NCBI GenBank assembly: GCA_964609825.1
Contig: CAZSSH010000010.1
Span: 124,001 to 188,000, forward strand
Direction: 5' to 3'
Source: CAZSSH01 sp964609825
GTDB lineage: Bacteria; Verrucomicrobiota; Lentisphaeria; Victivallales; Victivallaceae
DNA length: 64,000 nt
The translations under genes were made by a program, and so were the position numbers. The notes beneath the pieces are model-generated. The model saw only the letters and a program-made list of their open reading frames with translations. It was not told where the DNA came from and made no database searches. Below are positions 42,848 to 52,986 of the stretch, piece by piece. Positions within the stretch are counted from its first letter, which is position 1; each line of letters opens with the position of its first letter.

Positions 42848-43614
42848 ATAAAATACTCGATTTTTTGCTCCGCGACGGCGAAAAATTCGCGGAAAATGTG
42901 TTTTTTGATATCGACAAACCCCGGCTGGCTGCGGTCGCGCGGCCGGGGCTCATTTACCTCGATGATTTCACGGATCCGGCCCGGTCGCGGCGTCATTACG
43001 ATGATGCGGTCGGCGAGATAAACCGCCTCCTCGATGTCGTGGGTGACCATGATCATGGTGCTGCCGCTCGACTGGTGAATTTTTAAAAGCTCCTCCTGCA
43101 AATAAATTTTGGTCATCGCATCCAACGCTCCAAAGGGCTCGTCGAGGAGCAAAATCTCCGGCTGATTGATCAAAGCCCGCGCAATCGCGCAGCGTTGGGC
43201 CATGCCGCCTGACAACTGATTGGGATAAGCCTTGGCAAACTTGTCGAGGCCGACCAATTTGAGATAATGGAGGATCGTTCCGTCGTGTTTACGCCGGTCG
43301 GCGAGGCCGAAACCGACGTTTTGGGCCACCGTGAGCCATGGCATCAGTCTTGGCTCCTGAAAGACGAAACCGCGGTCGCGTCCCGGCCCCTCGACCGGTT
43401 TGCCGTCAATCTCGACACTGCCGGTGAAGTCGCGCAACAGTCCTGCGATGATTTTAAGCAGCGTTGACTTGCCGCAACCGGAGCCGCCGACGATGGCGAC
43501 AAATTCGCGTGCTTTAAAGTCAAAGTTAATATCGGACAATACCGGGATCAGGGCGTCGTTGACCTCAAAGGATTTATTGAGATGATGGATGGCTAATACT
43601 GTGTTTTGGCTCAT
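42844..43614 (-). CDS. ABC importer ATPase, SsuB/TauB-like (system 2)
   Basis: A 256-residue ABC ATPase. Walker A GGSGCGKST, Q-loop FVFQEPRLMPW, signature LSGGMAQR, Walker B ILLLDEPFGALDA and switch VTHDIEEAV are intact. FQEPRLMPWLTV is typical of the sulfonate/nitrate ATPases. It is the first gene of the system 2 operon (ATPase, Fe-S protein, binding protein, permease) and overlaps the next by ATGA. Confidence 0.85.
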   Translation of the reverse strand: MSQNTVLAIHHLNKSFEVNDALIPVLSDINFDFKAREFVAIVGGSGCGKSTLLKIIAGLLRDFTGSVEIDGKPVEGPGRDRGFVFQEPRLMPWLTVAQNVGFGLADRRKHDGTILHYLKLVGLDKFAKAYPNQLSGGMAQRCAIARALINQPEILLLDEPFGALDAMTKIYLQEELLKIHQSSGSTMIMVTHDIEEAVYLADRIIVMTPRPGRIREIIEVNEPRPRDRSQPGFVDIKKHIFREFFAVAEQKIEYFI

Positions 43615-43670
43615 ATGGTCAATCCTCCTTTCGAGGATCTTTGGTGTCTCATGTTACTGGCAATGCTAAC

Positions 43671-43698
43671 AATATATCACCGAAAAATAATTTGTCAA
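43671..43698 (-). promoter_or_regulatory. Promoter of importer operon 2
   Basis: On the minus strand a TTGACA -35 (43693-43698) and TATATT -10 (43671-43676) are spaced 16 bases apart, the same spacing as the promoters of the cysK and secretin operons. Confidence 0.65.
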
Positions 43699-43700
43699 CC

Positions 43701-43726
43701 AAAACAGTAGACAATTTTACTGTTTT
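43701..43726. promoter_or_regulatory. Inverted repeat AAAACAGTA-N8-TACTGTTTT
   Basis: A perfect 9-base inverted repeat begins two bases upstream of the -35 of importer operon 2. It is a likely regulator site. It contains the AGTAGACAAT string also present at 17247-17256 in the Rrf2 leader. The rest of 43615-43973 is AT-rich, with no gene seen. Confidence 0.55.
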
Positions 43727-43973
43727 TTTATTATTTTATGTTTTTTTTGAGAAATTTATAAGCTTGATTGTGAATTTTTTTAAAATCTATTTATATGGTA
43801 GTGTATATGTGGTTTTGTCGGTGGTTTCGCTTTGATGTATTATGATAACAGTTTATTAGTAAATAAAAAATAAAATAAAATATCGCTAAAAAACGGTTGC
43901 AATTTCCGATTGCGCAATTATAGTAGCAATAAAGTTGTAATTAATTTTTTATTTTGCCCAAAAAAGGGTGCGT

Positions 43974-45679
43974 ATGACTTATCTTTGGATTGTCGGAGAG
44001 TTGGCGGCGATTGCCGCGATTTGCGGTTTGGTGGCGGGAAGTGCCCCCGACCGGGCGAAATTAAAGCATAATTTATCAGTCCTGACGGTCATCGGCGCAG
44101 TTTTGGTTTTGGTTTTGTTGGTAACTGCGCTTCGTTATGAGCACGATGTCAGTGTGCTGCTATGGTCATGGGCGACGGATAAATACGAGCGTTTCGGGTA
44201 TCGCACCGGCTTTCGCTGGGACTCTACTCCGGGCAAATTTACCGAATCGGATGTGTTGCAGATGGCCGTCCTTTGTGCCTTTGGTGTGGTGGCCGTTGGC
44301 TTGACGGCGTTTAATTGCCGTCAGGCAGTCAAGTCGCTTTGGTTGGCGATTGCCGGTGTGATCGTCGGCGGGTTGTTGTTGTATTTCGGGTCAATTTATG
44401 CCTTTAATGGTTTGGATGCATGGATTGTTTTGTGCCGCCGGTTTGATCATGATTATCCCGGCTATATTGTTATTTTGGCGATGATGCTGTTGACTGTGGT
44501 GTTGTTGGGGTTGTGGACTTGTTATTCTTTTTTCGGGAAACGCCGGGGCTGGCGGGTACTCCTCTGGCAACTGGCGATTTGGGCCGGGTGTTATTTTTTA
44601 TGTTGGCTGTCGGCGTTGGCTGCTGCGGCCGGATACGGACACTATGTCAAATATTCGGCCGCAAAACAGGGGATTACCGCTTGTTTTGTGCTGCGGGATG
44701 AATTACCGGAAGTCAGTGCTCAAATTGACAAAATATATGATTTTGAGAAAAAACATCCGCTGTTTAAGCTGCCGGTTTATTCCAATTATGATTGGCTGAC
44801 GCAACCGAATGGTTGTAATGGAAACTTGATCTCGTCTGATGCCAGAGAATACACTCTTAAAAACTTTAATTCTCAACAAGCGCTTGATTATTATCAAAGT
44901 TTTGAAAATATAATCAATGCTGCAGTCAATCCTGTCGATCCCGATACAGGATTCAGGATTTACCCGGATTGTCTCGCATATATATGCGCCGGCCGGGCGG
45001 CGCTGTACTGCGAAACCGGAGAAATTGACAAAATTTTACCGCAATTGATAAAAATCATGGAGTACGACCGGCGGAAATTTACCGGTCAGCCGTATGCAGA
45101 CAGTGAAAAAGTGCGGATCGCTTGTCTGAATACTTGGTTTAAGCAATTGGGCCGGACGGATTACAGTATGCGCCGGTTTACCGCCAGGCGTTGGATTATC
45201 TTAACGCGCAAAAATTATACCTTCCCAATGAAGCGGCGGTGATGATTGACAAATTTGAAAATATTAAAATGACAAACTATACCGATTTTTTAACCTTGCC
45301 GGCAACATTGGCTTTTGCTGCCAAAGGGGTTGCATATTTTATGTCCATTCGGTCGGAGATCCAAAAGTTGGAGGCTAACGGCTATCACGGACAAGCCTTG
45401 CCTTGGGATTATCTTAATATTTACCGTAATTTAGCGATTAAGTCTGAGGTTTCTTTGCTGCTGGGGCGGACGGGATTGGCGCTCAAGCTTTACCGCTCAC
45501 TGGAGGGAAAATACCCGGCAACCTTGGCCGAATTGGCTCCCAAATATCTGGATCGGACTCCGGTGTCGCCGTTTCCGGGGTATCCCTTAAATTATGAGAA
45601 CGACGGCAAGGATTTTACCTTGACCTTAACCGCTCCCAACGGCAACCATTTTAAGATCAGCTCGCAAAAGGATTATTAG
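43974..45679 (+). pseudogene. Membrane protein of the 63-kb family, frameshifted
   Basis: Two frames together make one protein of about 570 residues. The first (43974-45242) has an N-terminal set of five or more hydrophobic helices and then a soluble region. The second frame is open from about 45145 to 45679 and continues naturally (YAPVYRQALDYLNAQKLYLP). The reading frame changes at about 45145-45165 by one missing base (or two extra). The end (ALKLYRSLEGKYPATLAELAPKYL, then SPFPGYPLNYENDGKDF) is the same type as that of the 61202-63078 protein. It may be a real pseudogene or a sequencing error. AAAAAAGGG precedes ATG 43974. The family is common in Lentisphaerae-like genomes as far as I recall, without a known role. 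Confidence 0.65.
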
Positions 45680-45871
45680 GCGCGGCACCGGGGGCGGCAT
45701 ATATTTTCTGTCTCGTTCACGGGCAAAAGGTGAGCGGTCATAACCGCCGGAGTGATTGGATGTTATATTATCATAAAAATCGGCGGAAAAACGATTTTTT
45801 GATCAAAAACATATTTGTATTTAATTTTTAATGAAATATATTGAGTTAAAAGACAACCGGAGAAAAAAAAT

Positions 45872-48800
45872 ATGCCGCCCATTAATGTTACCATTGATAC
45901 TAAAGTGACCGCTCCTTACGAGACCTCTGTCAATTTGTTTTTGATCCCGCCCGGATCAATCATTGTCAACGTGAGCGGCAATGACGAACTTTACGCGTTG
46001 TGTTTTGCCTCCGACAACCTGACCGGGGCATTGAATGGCGTCATCAGCGCTACCGGCAACGGCATCGAAACGTACGGGATTAAGTTTGCAAACAATGTCA
46101 ATTTGATCTTTTCGGCCGGCAAAGCGGCGATTACCGTCAACAGCAGTCAAAATGCCTATGGGGTTTGGGGCGGCACGGCGCAAATGAGCGCTGCCGCCGG
46201 GCCGCTCGGCGGGGCGGTCAAGGTGACGGCCAAATCATTGGGTGACGCAACCGCGGTCGGTTTTGAGGCTTTGGCCGACTTTGACTCGCTGTTGGCTATG
46301 ACCGTCAGCACGGTCGCCACCGGCGGCGTCAATGCCAATGCGACCGGGTTTGATTATGAGATCGGTGCCAATGCCGGATTTGATGACAAATTTAAGCTTA
46401 CCGCCAAGGCCAAAGCCGGGTCGGGAGGCGCTTCGGCACGCGCTGCCAGTGACCGTCTGGCTGTCGTCGGGGCGCTTGCCGGTACCGTGAGTGTTGTTGC
46501 CGATGCCGCCAAAGGGTCTTGGGCCAGTGCCGTCGGCTTTTTCTCTATTTCCGGGATTACCGATATCAGCGACAAGTTTAAACTTACGGTGACGGCCAAA
46601 GCCGGGTCGAGAGATGCGACGGCATACGGGATGTCGGGCTCGTTGGGGTTGAGCGGCGCCCTCTCCGGTGCAATCACCGTCACCGCCAATGCCGCCAAGG
46701 GGGGCAATGCCAAGAACTACGGTATCGTTAAGATTGACGGCGCAAGCTTGATCAGCGACAAATTCAAGCTTGGCGTAACCGCCAAAGCCGGGGTGGGCTT
46801 GGCCTTGGCGTACGGGTTGACCGACTCTATCCGTGTCCTGGGGGGTGCTTCCGGTAATTTTACGGTTAATGCCGACGCCGTCAAAGGGACCAATGCCACC
46901 GCTTTTGGCGCTTTGTCAATGACGGCTGGCTCGGTCGGCGACAAGTTTAAGCTTGGCGTGACGGCCAAGGCCGGATCCGGCGCGGCCTACGCGCAGGGGC
47001 TTGGCAATACCAGCGTCGTTGCCGGTGCGGTTTCGGGCAATTTCACCGTGAGCGCCGATGCCGCCAAAGGGACTTCGGCCGAAGCAGCTGCGATTAATGG
47101 AATCAATTGCGGCAGCATCGGCGATCAATTCAAACTTAACGTGAGTGCCAAAGCCGGATCGGGCACGGCGACGGCAAAGGGATTTTTTCGCCAGAGTCAG
47201 CTTAACGGAGTGCTGGCCGGCGTTATCACGATTTCTGCCGATGCGTCCAAAGGGACGGGTGCTTATGCTTACGGCACTGTCGGAGTTGCCGGAGTGAGCG
47301 ACATGAGCGACCAATTCAAACTTAACGTGAGTGCCAAAGCGGGCACGGCAACGGCGAGTGCGTGGGGCGTGTATGGCGATCTCTCTTTGACCGGGGGCGG
47401 AACTCTTTCCGGTACGATCATTGTTGCCGCGGCCGCTCTCAAGGGCGCTGATGCCGGAGCCGTGGGGATTGATGGACATATCAATGCAGGTAATGTCAGT
47501 GATAAATTTAAGTTGACGGTGACGGCCAACGCCGGACCGGGAGTTGCAATCGCACAAGGTTTTTCCAGCAGCAATTCATTTTCCGGCGCCATATCCGGTA
47601 CTTTTGCAGTTGCTGCCGAGGGGGATGAAGCTCAGGTTTACGGGATTGCCGAAACCGTCGCCGACAGTATCAGTGACAAGTTTAATCTCAATTTATCGGC
47701 CCAAGCCGGGGCCGGGGGAGCATATGCATACGGGATGATGGATTTGCAAGTGTCCAATACCCTTTCCGGTTCGATCGCGGTCCTTGCCGATGCATCTATG
47801 GGGACCAATGCCGAAGCATGCGGGATTACTGATTTTTCCGCCGGGAGTGTCGGTGAGTTTTTTACCCTTGCCGTATCGGCCCAAGCGGGCAGCGGCAAGG
47901 CCAGCGCGTTGGGGATGGGGGTCGAGGGTATTACCGACGGCCTCAATGGCACGGTAACGGTCGCGGCGGAGTCGGTTGCCGGTGCGGCCGAGGCCATCGG
48001 CTGCAAAATATTATCCGGCTCCCTTTTTTCCGTGATGCAAACTTCCATCGTCACCGCTGTCGCCAAAACTTCCTCCGTCAGTGAATATGCGATTGCCGCC
48101 GGACTCTCCGGGGGCAGCGGTAAAATTGATGTGGAGGGGCTGCTGGCGGTGACTGCGGCGGGGAGCCACTCGATAGCTTACGGGGTGCGGCTGGATCAGA
48201 TTTTATCCGGCTCTTATGTTGACGGGGTGATCAGCGCTGTCGGCGGTCAAGCCTACGGGGTCTGCGGCGGCGACGGCTCGCTGCTTACCGTGAACGGCGG
48301 CATTTACGCCGGGACGGCGGGCAACGCCGCCGCCATCGCCAAATCATTGCATAAAGCGGCCGGCAGTTACAAAAGCGCCGCCACGCTCAATAAAAACGCC
48401 GATTTGGCAGTGATGATAGGTGACGACTCTATTTTAAATCTCAGCCAGGGGTGCGTGGTCATCGGCGATGTCTCCATGGGGAGCGACTCGACGGTAAATC
48501 TCTCAACCGGGGCGCAGCTTTACGGCGGCATTGGGATGTCCGCGGGCAATGTCAATATCACTGTGGACGCCATGCTCGACAAAGCGGCAATGGTCAACTT
48601 GAGCTCTGCCGGAGCAGGCGTATTTGCGCCGGGAAGCGGTGTCACCATCTCGGTCACCGCCGATGCCGGTACTCAAGTCGGCAGCTATGTGTTGCTTGCG
48701 GGCAGCGATTTGAGCGCGCTTGACGGCGTCAATTTTAATACACTTTATCACCTGAGCGGCTTTGCCGCCAACGATCTGGTGGCTTCGTGGCAGCTTGATC

Positions 48801-48967
48801 ACGGTAAGACCGACACGCTGACGCTGATTGTGAGTGAGAGCCCGAATGTCATTATTTTGGGCAGTCAGCCGTTTGGCGGCGCAAATTCGCTCTTGTCGGC
48901 GCCGCCGGTCACTGACCATCTGTTGACCATTGGCGATAGCGCGTGGCAACATACGACGCTTGTCTGA
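45872..48967 (+). CDS. Giant tandem-repeat protein 1
   Basis: A 1031-residue protein of about 61-64-residue repeats. Each repeat runs (S)DKFKLxVTAKAGSGxA, then a variable stretch, then GxLSGxxxVxADAAKG. The DNA period is about 175-192 bases, with DKFKL-type starts near 46385, 46571, 46757, 46940, 47123, 47309, 47501 and 47676. The pattern of short beta strands with Gly turns suggests a beta-helix. There is no signal peptide. The conserved N-terminal cap (about 80 residues, TKVTAPY to GIETYGIKF) and C-terminal 350 residues are shared with the next gene. The last residues are GDSAWQHTTLV. Without a Sec signal it may leave by a type I system with a C-terminal signal. An adhesin or surface-layer role is a guess. 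Confidence 0.75.
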   Translation: MPPINVTIDTKVTAPYETSVNLFLIPPGSIIVNVSGNDELYALCFASDNLTGALNGVISATGNGIETYGIKFANNVNLIFSAGKAAITVNSSQNAYGVWGGTAQMSAAAGPLGGAVKVTAKSLGDATAVGFEALADFDSLLAMTVSTVATGGVNANATGFDYEIGANAGFDDKFKLTAKAKAGSGGASARAASDRLAVVGALAGTVSVVADAAKGSWASAVGFFSISGITDISDKFKLTVTAKAGSRDATAYGMSGSLGLSGALSGAITVTANAAKGGNAKNYGIVKIDGASLISDKFKLGVTAKAGVGLALAYGLTDSIRVLGGASGNFTVNADAVKGTNATAFGALSMTAGSVGDKFKLGVTAKAGSGAAYAQGLGNTSVVAGAVSGNFTVSADAAKGTSAEAAAINGINCGSIGDQFKLNVSAKAGSGTATAKGFFRQSQLNGVLAGVITISADASKGTGAYAYGTVGVAGVSDMSDQFKLNVSAKAGTATASAWGVYGDLSLTGGGTLSGTIIVAAAALKGADAGAVGIDGHINAGNVSDKFKLTVTANAGPGVAIAQGFSSSNSFSGAISGTFAVAAEGDEAQVYGIAETVADSISDKFNLNLSAQAGAGGAYAYGMMDLQVSNTLSGSIAVLADASMGTNAEACGITDFSAGSVGEFFTLAVSAQAGSGKASALGMGVEGITDGLNGTVTVAAESVAGAAEAIGCKILSGSLFSVMQTSIVTAVAKTSSVSEYAIAAGLSGGSGKIDVEGLLAVTAAGSHSIAYGVRLDQILSGSYVDGVISAVGGQAYGVCGGDGSLLTVNGGIYAGTAGNAAAIAKSLHKAAGSYKSAATLNKNADLAVMIGDDSILNLSQGCVVIGDVSMGSDSTVNLSTGAQLYGGIGMSAGNVNITVDAMLDKAAMVNLSSAGAGVFAPGSGVTISVTADAGTQVGSYVLLAGSDLSALDGVNFNTLYHLSGFAANDLVASWQLDHGKTDTLTLIVSESPNVIILGSQPFGGANSLLSAPPVTDHLLTIGDSAWQHTTLV

Positions 48968-49046
48968 TCCCGAATTGAACGGCTTAAAATTATTTTAATA
49001 TAGTATCTTTGGTTCTCCGGTTACAAAAAAACAAGTGGAGGTAACT

Positions 49047-52000
49047 ATGTCTGACATCATTAATACCAAAGTAACCGCTCCTTACTCGACTTCAAATGAT
49101 TTGGAGCTGACTCCGCCGGGATCCATCGTCGTCAAGGAGAGCGGCAACGACAATCTTTATGCCCTGTATTTTTCCGCGGACGACTTGACCGGCACACTCA
49201 ATGGCGCCATCAGCTGCACCGGGAACGGTATTGAAACTTACGGGATTAAATTTATTGACGACGGCAGCTTGATTTTTTCCGCCGGCAAGATGGCGGTTAC
49301 CGTGTCCGGCAACCAAACCGCCTACGGTTTGGTTGGCAGTACGCTGGAGTTAAGCGCGGCCGCCGGAGTACTTGGCGGTACGATAAATGTCAGTGCCGAG
49401 TCCGATTTTACCGCCACTGCCGCCGCTTTTGAGTGCGACACCGAGTTGGGTTCGGTTGCGGCCATGACCGTGTCCGTGTCCGCCGCCGGCGGTTTCAATG
49501 CCAATGCGACCGGGTTTGACGACTCGCTTTATATCGAGGGCGGTTTTGATGACCAATTCAAGCTTGATGTGACGGCCCACGGAGGGGCCGGCTACGCCCA
49601 GGCACTCGGCGCCGCCAAAAAAATCTCTGCCGCCGGACAGCTTGGCGGGGCGATTGCTATTATGGCCGATGCCGTCAAAGGGACAGATGCCGAAGCCGTC
49701 GGATTCAACAGGGTGTCCGGGATCACCGATGTCGGCGCTAATTTTAAATTGAACGTCACGGCCAAAGCAGGGAGCGGCAATGCGACTGCGTACGCGTCCT
49801 CGAGTAATTTTGAGCTTTCCGGCGTGCTGACAGGCAAGGTCAATGTCATCGCCGATGCCGTCAAGGGTAATGATGCCACGGCCTGCGGCTTTTCCCGGAT
49901 CGACGGCGCAAGCACGATCAGCAGCAAATTTAAGTATACGGTTTGCGCCAAAGCCGGCAGGGGAAATGTCTTTGCGGAAGGGACGCATGATGCGATCGAC
50001 GTTGTCGGTGTTGCCGCCGGCAAATTCACTGTCGCCGCCGATGCCGCCAAGGGGCTTAGTGCGGTTGCGTACGGCGCCAAAGCAATTTCGGCAAGCTCAA
50101 TCAGTGACAATTTGAGTTTTACGGTCAAAGCCAAAAGCGATACGGATATTGCTTTTGCTCAGGGATTGTCCCAGCAAAGTGTTGTCAGCGGCGCTTTTTC
50201 GGGCAAATTTACCGTCAGTGCCGAGAATCTTGCGGCTCTGGGGGGCTACGCTTATGGGCTTAGCGGCATCCAAAGTGAAAGTGTCAGCGATAAATTTAAA
50301 CTTACTGTTTCGGCAAAATCCAAATCGAGCGATGCCTCGGCGACCGGATTTGACGGGGCATTGGAGCAAAGCGGCGTCCTCTCGGGCACCGTTACGGTGA
50401 TTGCCACCGCCGCCGGAGAGGCCAAGTCCTATGGCGCCACAGCCGGGATTTCCTGTGCTCGTGTCAGCGATAAATTTAAACTTACGGTCGACGCCAAATC
50501 AATGTCGAGTTTTGCAATCGCTCAAGGGGTAATCGGCTGGTTTTCGCCCAACGGAGTATTGTCCGGCAGCATGGTTGTCATGGCCGACGCCGCCAAAGGC
50601 AGTTATGCCGAAGCTGTCGGTCTCGACAATCTGGGGGCGGGTGGCAGTTTCAGCGACAAATTTGTTTTGGCGGTCACGGCCCAAGGCGGCACCCAATATG
50701 CCAGTGCCAAAGGCATCAGTGATTCGCTGGTGGCAAGCGGGCCGATTTCGGGCAGTTTTGCCATCTTTGCCGATGCCGCCAAAGGGACCGATGTCAGCAG
50801 TTGTTTTGTCAGCAACTCAATCAATGCCGCGAGCGGATTCGGCGACAACTTTAAGCTTGCGGTGACAGCTAACGCCGGGACCGGCGATGCCACCGCCTTT
50901 TTTGCCAAGTCGCTGACGGTCACCAGCGGTGTGTTCTCCGGCGATGTCGCCGTGGTCGCCAACGCTGCCAAAGGGCGAAATGCCACCGCCAACGGGGTAA
51001 CCGATAATTTATCCGGCTCTTTTGCAATGAGCGACCAATTTAACATGAGTGTCATCGCTCACGCCGGTGCCGGTACCGCCTCGGCGCAAGCGTTTAAGTT
51101 CACCAGCAGCAACATGCAGCTGGCCGGCACGATTGCGGTGACGGCCGTCACTGCGACCGGACTTTCTGCCGAAGCGTATGGTTTGCGCTATGCCGGGTTC
51201 GCCGGTGTCGACGACCAGTTTAAACTCTCGGTAACCGCCGGCGCCGGGGCCGGATCGGCCACTGCTTTGGGAATTGGCGGCGCTCTTGTTACTCTCGGCG
51301 GTACGATTGATGTGACGGCCGAGTCAAAAACCGGCACTGCTGATGCCGTCGGCGGCAACGTCAACGTTACCTTTCCTTTTGGCGTGGGCTCCCAATGCTT
51401 GATTACGGTGAATGCCAAAAGCGGCTCTTCCACTGCGACGGCTACCGGGCTTGGCGGTTTTCAGGGCGAAGTTGATATGGCGGGCCAACTTGTTGTTACG
51501 GCAAGCGGCTCGGTGGCTTCCACAGCTTACGGGATCCGTTTGGATCAGCTGTATTCGGGCTCAACCGTGAGTGGGATCGCCAGCGCCGTCGGCAGCCACG
51601 GTGTCGGCATTTACAGCGGCGACGGCTCGCAGCTCACTGTGACCGGCGGCGTTTTCGGCGGAACCAAGGGGAATGCTTTGAGTATCGCCAAATCATTGCA
51701 AAAAGCGGTCGGCAGTTACAAGAGCGCGCTGGCGCTTGCCAAAAATACCGACCAGGCCATCGTTTTGGGCAATGGCTCCAATTTGTCGCTGTCAGCGGGA
51801 AGCGTGGCAATCGGTTCGGTCACGTTGGGAAGCGGCTCGACGCTCAATTTGTCCACCGGCGCGCAGCTCTGCGGCGATCTTTTGATGACCTCCGGAGATG
51901 TCAGCATCACCGTCGACTCGATGCTCACCAAAGCGGCAATGGTCAGCTTGAGTACTGCCGGAGCAAGCGTATTTGCGCCCGCGAGCGGTGTCAATATCTC

Positions 52001-52319
52001 CGTCAGTGCCAACGCCGGGACGCAAGCCGGGAGCTATGTGTTGCTTGCGGGCAGTGATTTAAGCGCGCTTGACAATTTTAATTTTGATACCCTCTATCAT
52101 CTGAGCGGTTTTGACACCAATGATCTTGTGGCCTCCTGGCAGCTCGATCACGGCAAAACGGATACTTTGACGCTGATCGTGAGTGAAAAACCGGCAAGCT
52201 CATCACTGATATTTGAGAGCCGTACATTTGAAAGCACCGTCTCGTTGCTGTCGGCGTCATCACTTGCCGATGATTTATTGACCGGTGACAGCGCGTGGAA
52301 GCATACGACGCTCGCCTGA
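49047..52319 (+). CDS. Giant tandem-repeat protein 2
   Basis: A 1090-residue paralogue of the preceding protein, 79 bases downstream and with its own GGAGG site ahead of ATG 49047. The N-terminal cap, the 60-odd-residue repeats (DKFKLTVSAKS, DQFKLSVTAGAG and others) and the C-terminus (GDSAWKHTTLA) all correspond. The repeats are more degenerate, with insertions. No signal peptide or transmembrane segment is seen. Tandem duplication followed by repeat turnover explains the pair. It is followed by a lipoprotein gene that may be cotranscribed. Confidence 0.75.
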   Translation: MSDIINTKVTAPYSTSNDLELTPPGSIVVKESGNDNLYALYFSADDLTGTLNGAISCTGNGIETYGIKFIDDGSLIFSAGKMAVTVSGNQTAYGLVGSTLELSAAAGVLGGTINVSAESDFTATAAAFECDTELGSVAAMTVSVSAAGGFNANATGFDDSLYIEGGFDDQFKLDVTAHGGAGYAQALGAAKKISAAGQLGGAIAIMADAVKGTDAEAVGFNRVSGITDVGANFKLNVTAKAGSGNATAYASSSNFELSGVLTGKVNVIADAVKGNDATACGFSRIDGASTISSKFKYTVCAKAGRGNVFAEGTHDAIDVVGVAAGKFTVAADAAKGLSAVAYGAKAISASSISDNLSFTVKAKSDTDIAFAQGLSQQSVVSGAFSGKFTVSAENLAALGGYAYGLSGIQSESVSDKFKLTVSAKSKSSDASATGFDGALEQSGVLSGTVTVIATAAGEAKSYGATAGISCARVSDKFKLTVDAKSMSSFAIAQGVIGWFSPNGVLSGSMVVMADAAKGSYAEAVGLDNLGAGGSFSDKFVLAVTAQGGTQYASAKGISDSLVASGPISGSFAIFADAAKGTDVSSCFVSNSINAASGFGDNFKLAVTANAGTGDATAFFAKSLTVTSGVFSGDVAVVANAAKGRNATANGVTDNLSGSFAMSDQFNMSVIAHAGAGTASAQAFKFTSSNMQLAGTIAVTAVTATGLSAEAYGLRYAGFAGVDDQFKLSVTAGAGAGSATALGIGGALVTLGGTIDVTAESKTGTADAVGGNVNVTFPFGVGSQCLITVNAKSGSSTATATGLGGFQGEVDMAGQLVVTASGSVASTAYGIRLDQLYSGSTVSGIASAVGSHGVGIYSGDGSQLTVTGGVFGGTKGNALSIAKSLQKAVGSYKSALALAKNTDQAIVLGNGSNLSLSAGSVAIGSVTLGSGSTLNLSTGAQLCGDLLMTSGDVSITVDSMLTKAAMVSLSTAGASVFAPASGVNISVSANAGTQAGSYVLLAGSDLSALDNFNFDTLYHLSGFDTNDLVASWQLDHGKTDTLTLIVSEKPASSSLIFESRTFESTVSLLSASSLADDLLTGDSAWKHTTLA

Positions 52320-52342
52320 GGCGGTAATTGAGGATTGATCTG

Positions 52343-52924
52343 ATGAAAAAACTGTTGTCGCTCTTGTTGGTTGTAGTGCTGGGATTTTTAGTAAACGGTT
52401 GCGCTGTCGTCAACCGTCCGGCGGTGTCGCCGGATATGGGCGCGGTAATTACCGTGCAGCCGGTCCCGGAGGAAGCCAAAACGTATGTGATGGGGGCGGT
52501 GCTTTACCGTGAGAACGACGGCGCAATCTACGGTCAACCGCGGGTGGTGGCCAAGGACGGCGTCCTTGCGCGTGCCTCGATGCAAAACGGTGTCGGGGCT
52601 GATTGTACTGTTTTCTCCGACGCTTTTGGCCCGGTGCGCTGTCAGTCGGGCGACGGATTGCGCATCTTTGCCCAAATGCGCGCGGCCGACAAACCCGATA
52701 TGGTCGAGCTAAAATTTTTGACGCTCCGCTTTGACGGCACCCGACCCGGCGGCGGCTTGCAGATACTGGACCTCCCGGCGGCGCAAGTGTCAACTCAAAA
52801 ATCTTATTTGCTGTTGATGCGCGACGGCAAGGCCGTGCTGATTGCGGTCGATCCGGACAATCCCAATGTCCTGTCTTTGTCTCCCCGTGCGCCGTTCGGT
52901 CAACTCGGCGGAGAAAAAAATTAG
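52343..52924 (+). CDS. Lipoprotein following the giant repeat genes
   Basis: A 193-residue predicted lipoprotein. The signal peptide MKKLLSLLLVVVLGFLVNGC ends in a lipobox. The mature part is beta-rich, with no recognised family (VMGAVLYRENDGAIYGQPRVV, then a final LLLMRDGKAVLIAVD region). TGAGGATTG precedes ATG 52343. It lies 23 bases after giant protein 2, in the same direction, and ends at a shared terminator, so it may help anchor or export the repeat proteins. That is inference. Confidence 0.65.
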   Translation: MKKLLSLLLVVVLGFLVNGCAVVNRPAVSPDMGAVITVQPVPEEAKTYVMGAVLYRENDGAIYGQPRVVAKDGVLARASMQNGVGADCTVFSDAFGPVRCQSGDGLRIFAQMRAADKPDMVELKFLTLRFDGTRPGGGLQILDLPAAQVSTQKSYLLLMRDGKAVLIAVDPDNPNVLSLSPRAPFGQLGGEKN

Positions 52925-52953
52925 CACAATTGGGGATCCGGTTTTGACAAAAC

Positions 52954-52986
52954 AACGAACACCGCAAACGGTGTTCGTTATTGTTT
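52954..52986. terminator. Terminator between the lipoprotein and glycoside hydrolase genes
   Basis: A perfect 11-base stem AACGAACACCG/CGGTGTTCGTT with a four-base loop and T-rich flank between convergent genes. Confidence 0.85.

Noticed and set aside
45734..45747. Palindrome GCGGT-CATA-ACCGC upstream of giant protein 1
   Set aside because: Short and single, with no T-run or promoter boxes at a suitable distance, so neither a terminator nor an operator can be supported.
45872..52319. Repeat array that might be taken for CRISPR or satellite DNA
   Set aside because: The period is about 183 bases and the units are kept in one reading frame with protein-level conservation, so it is coding.
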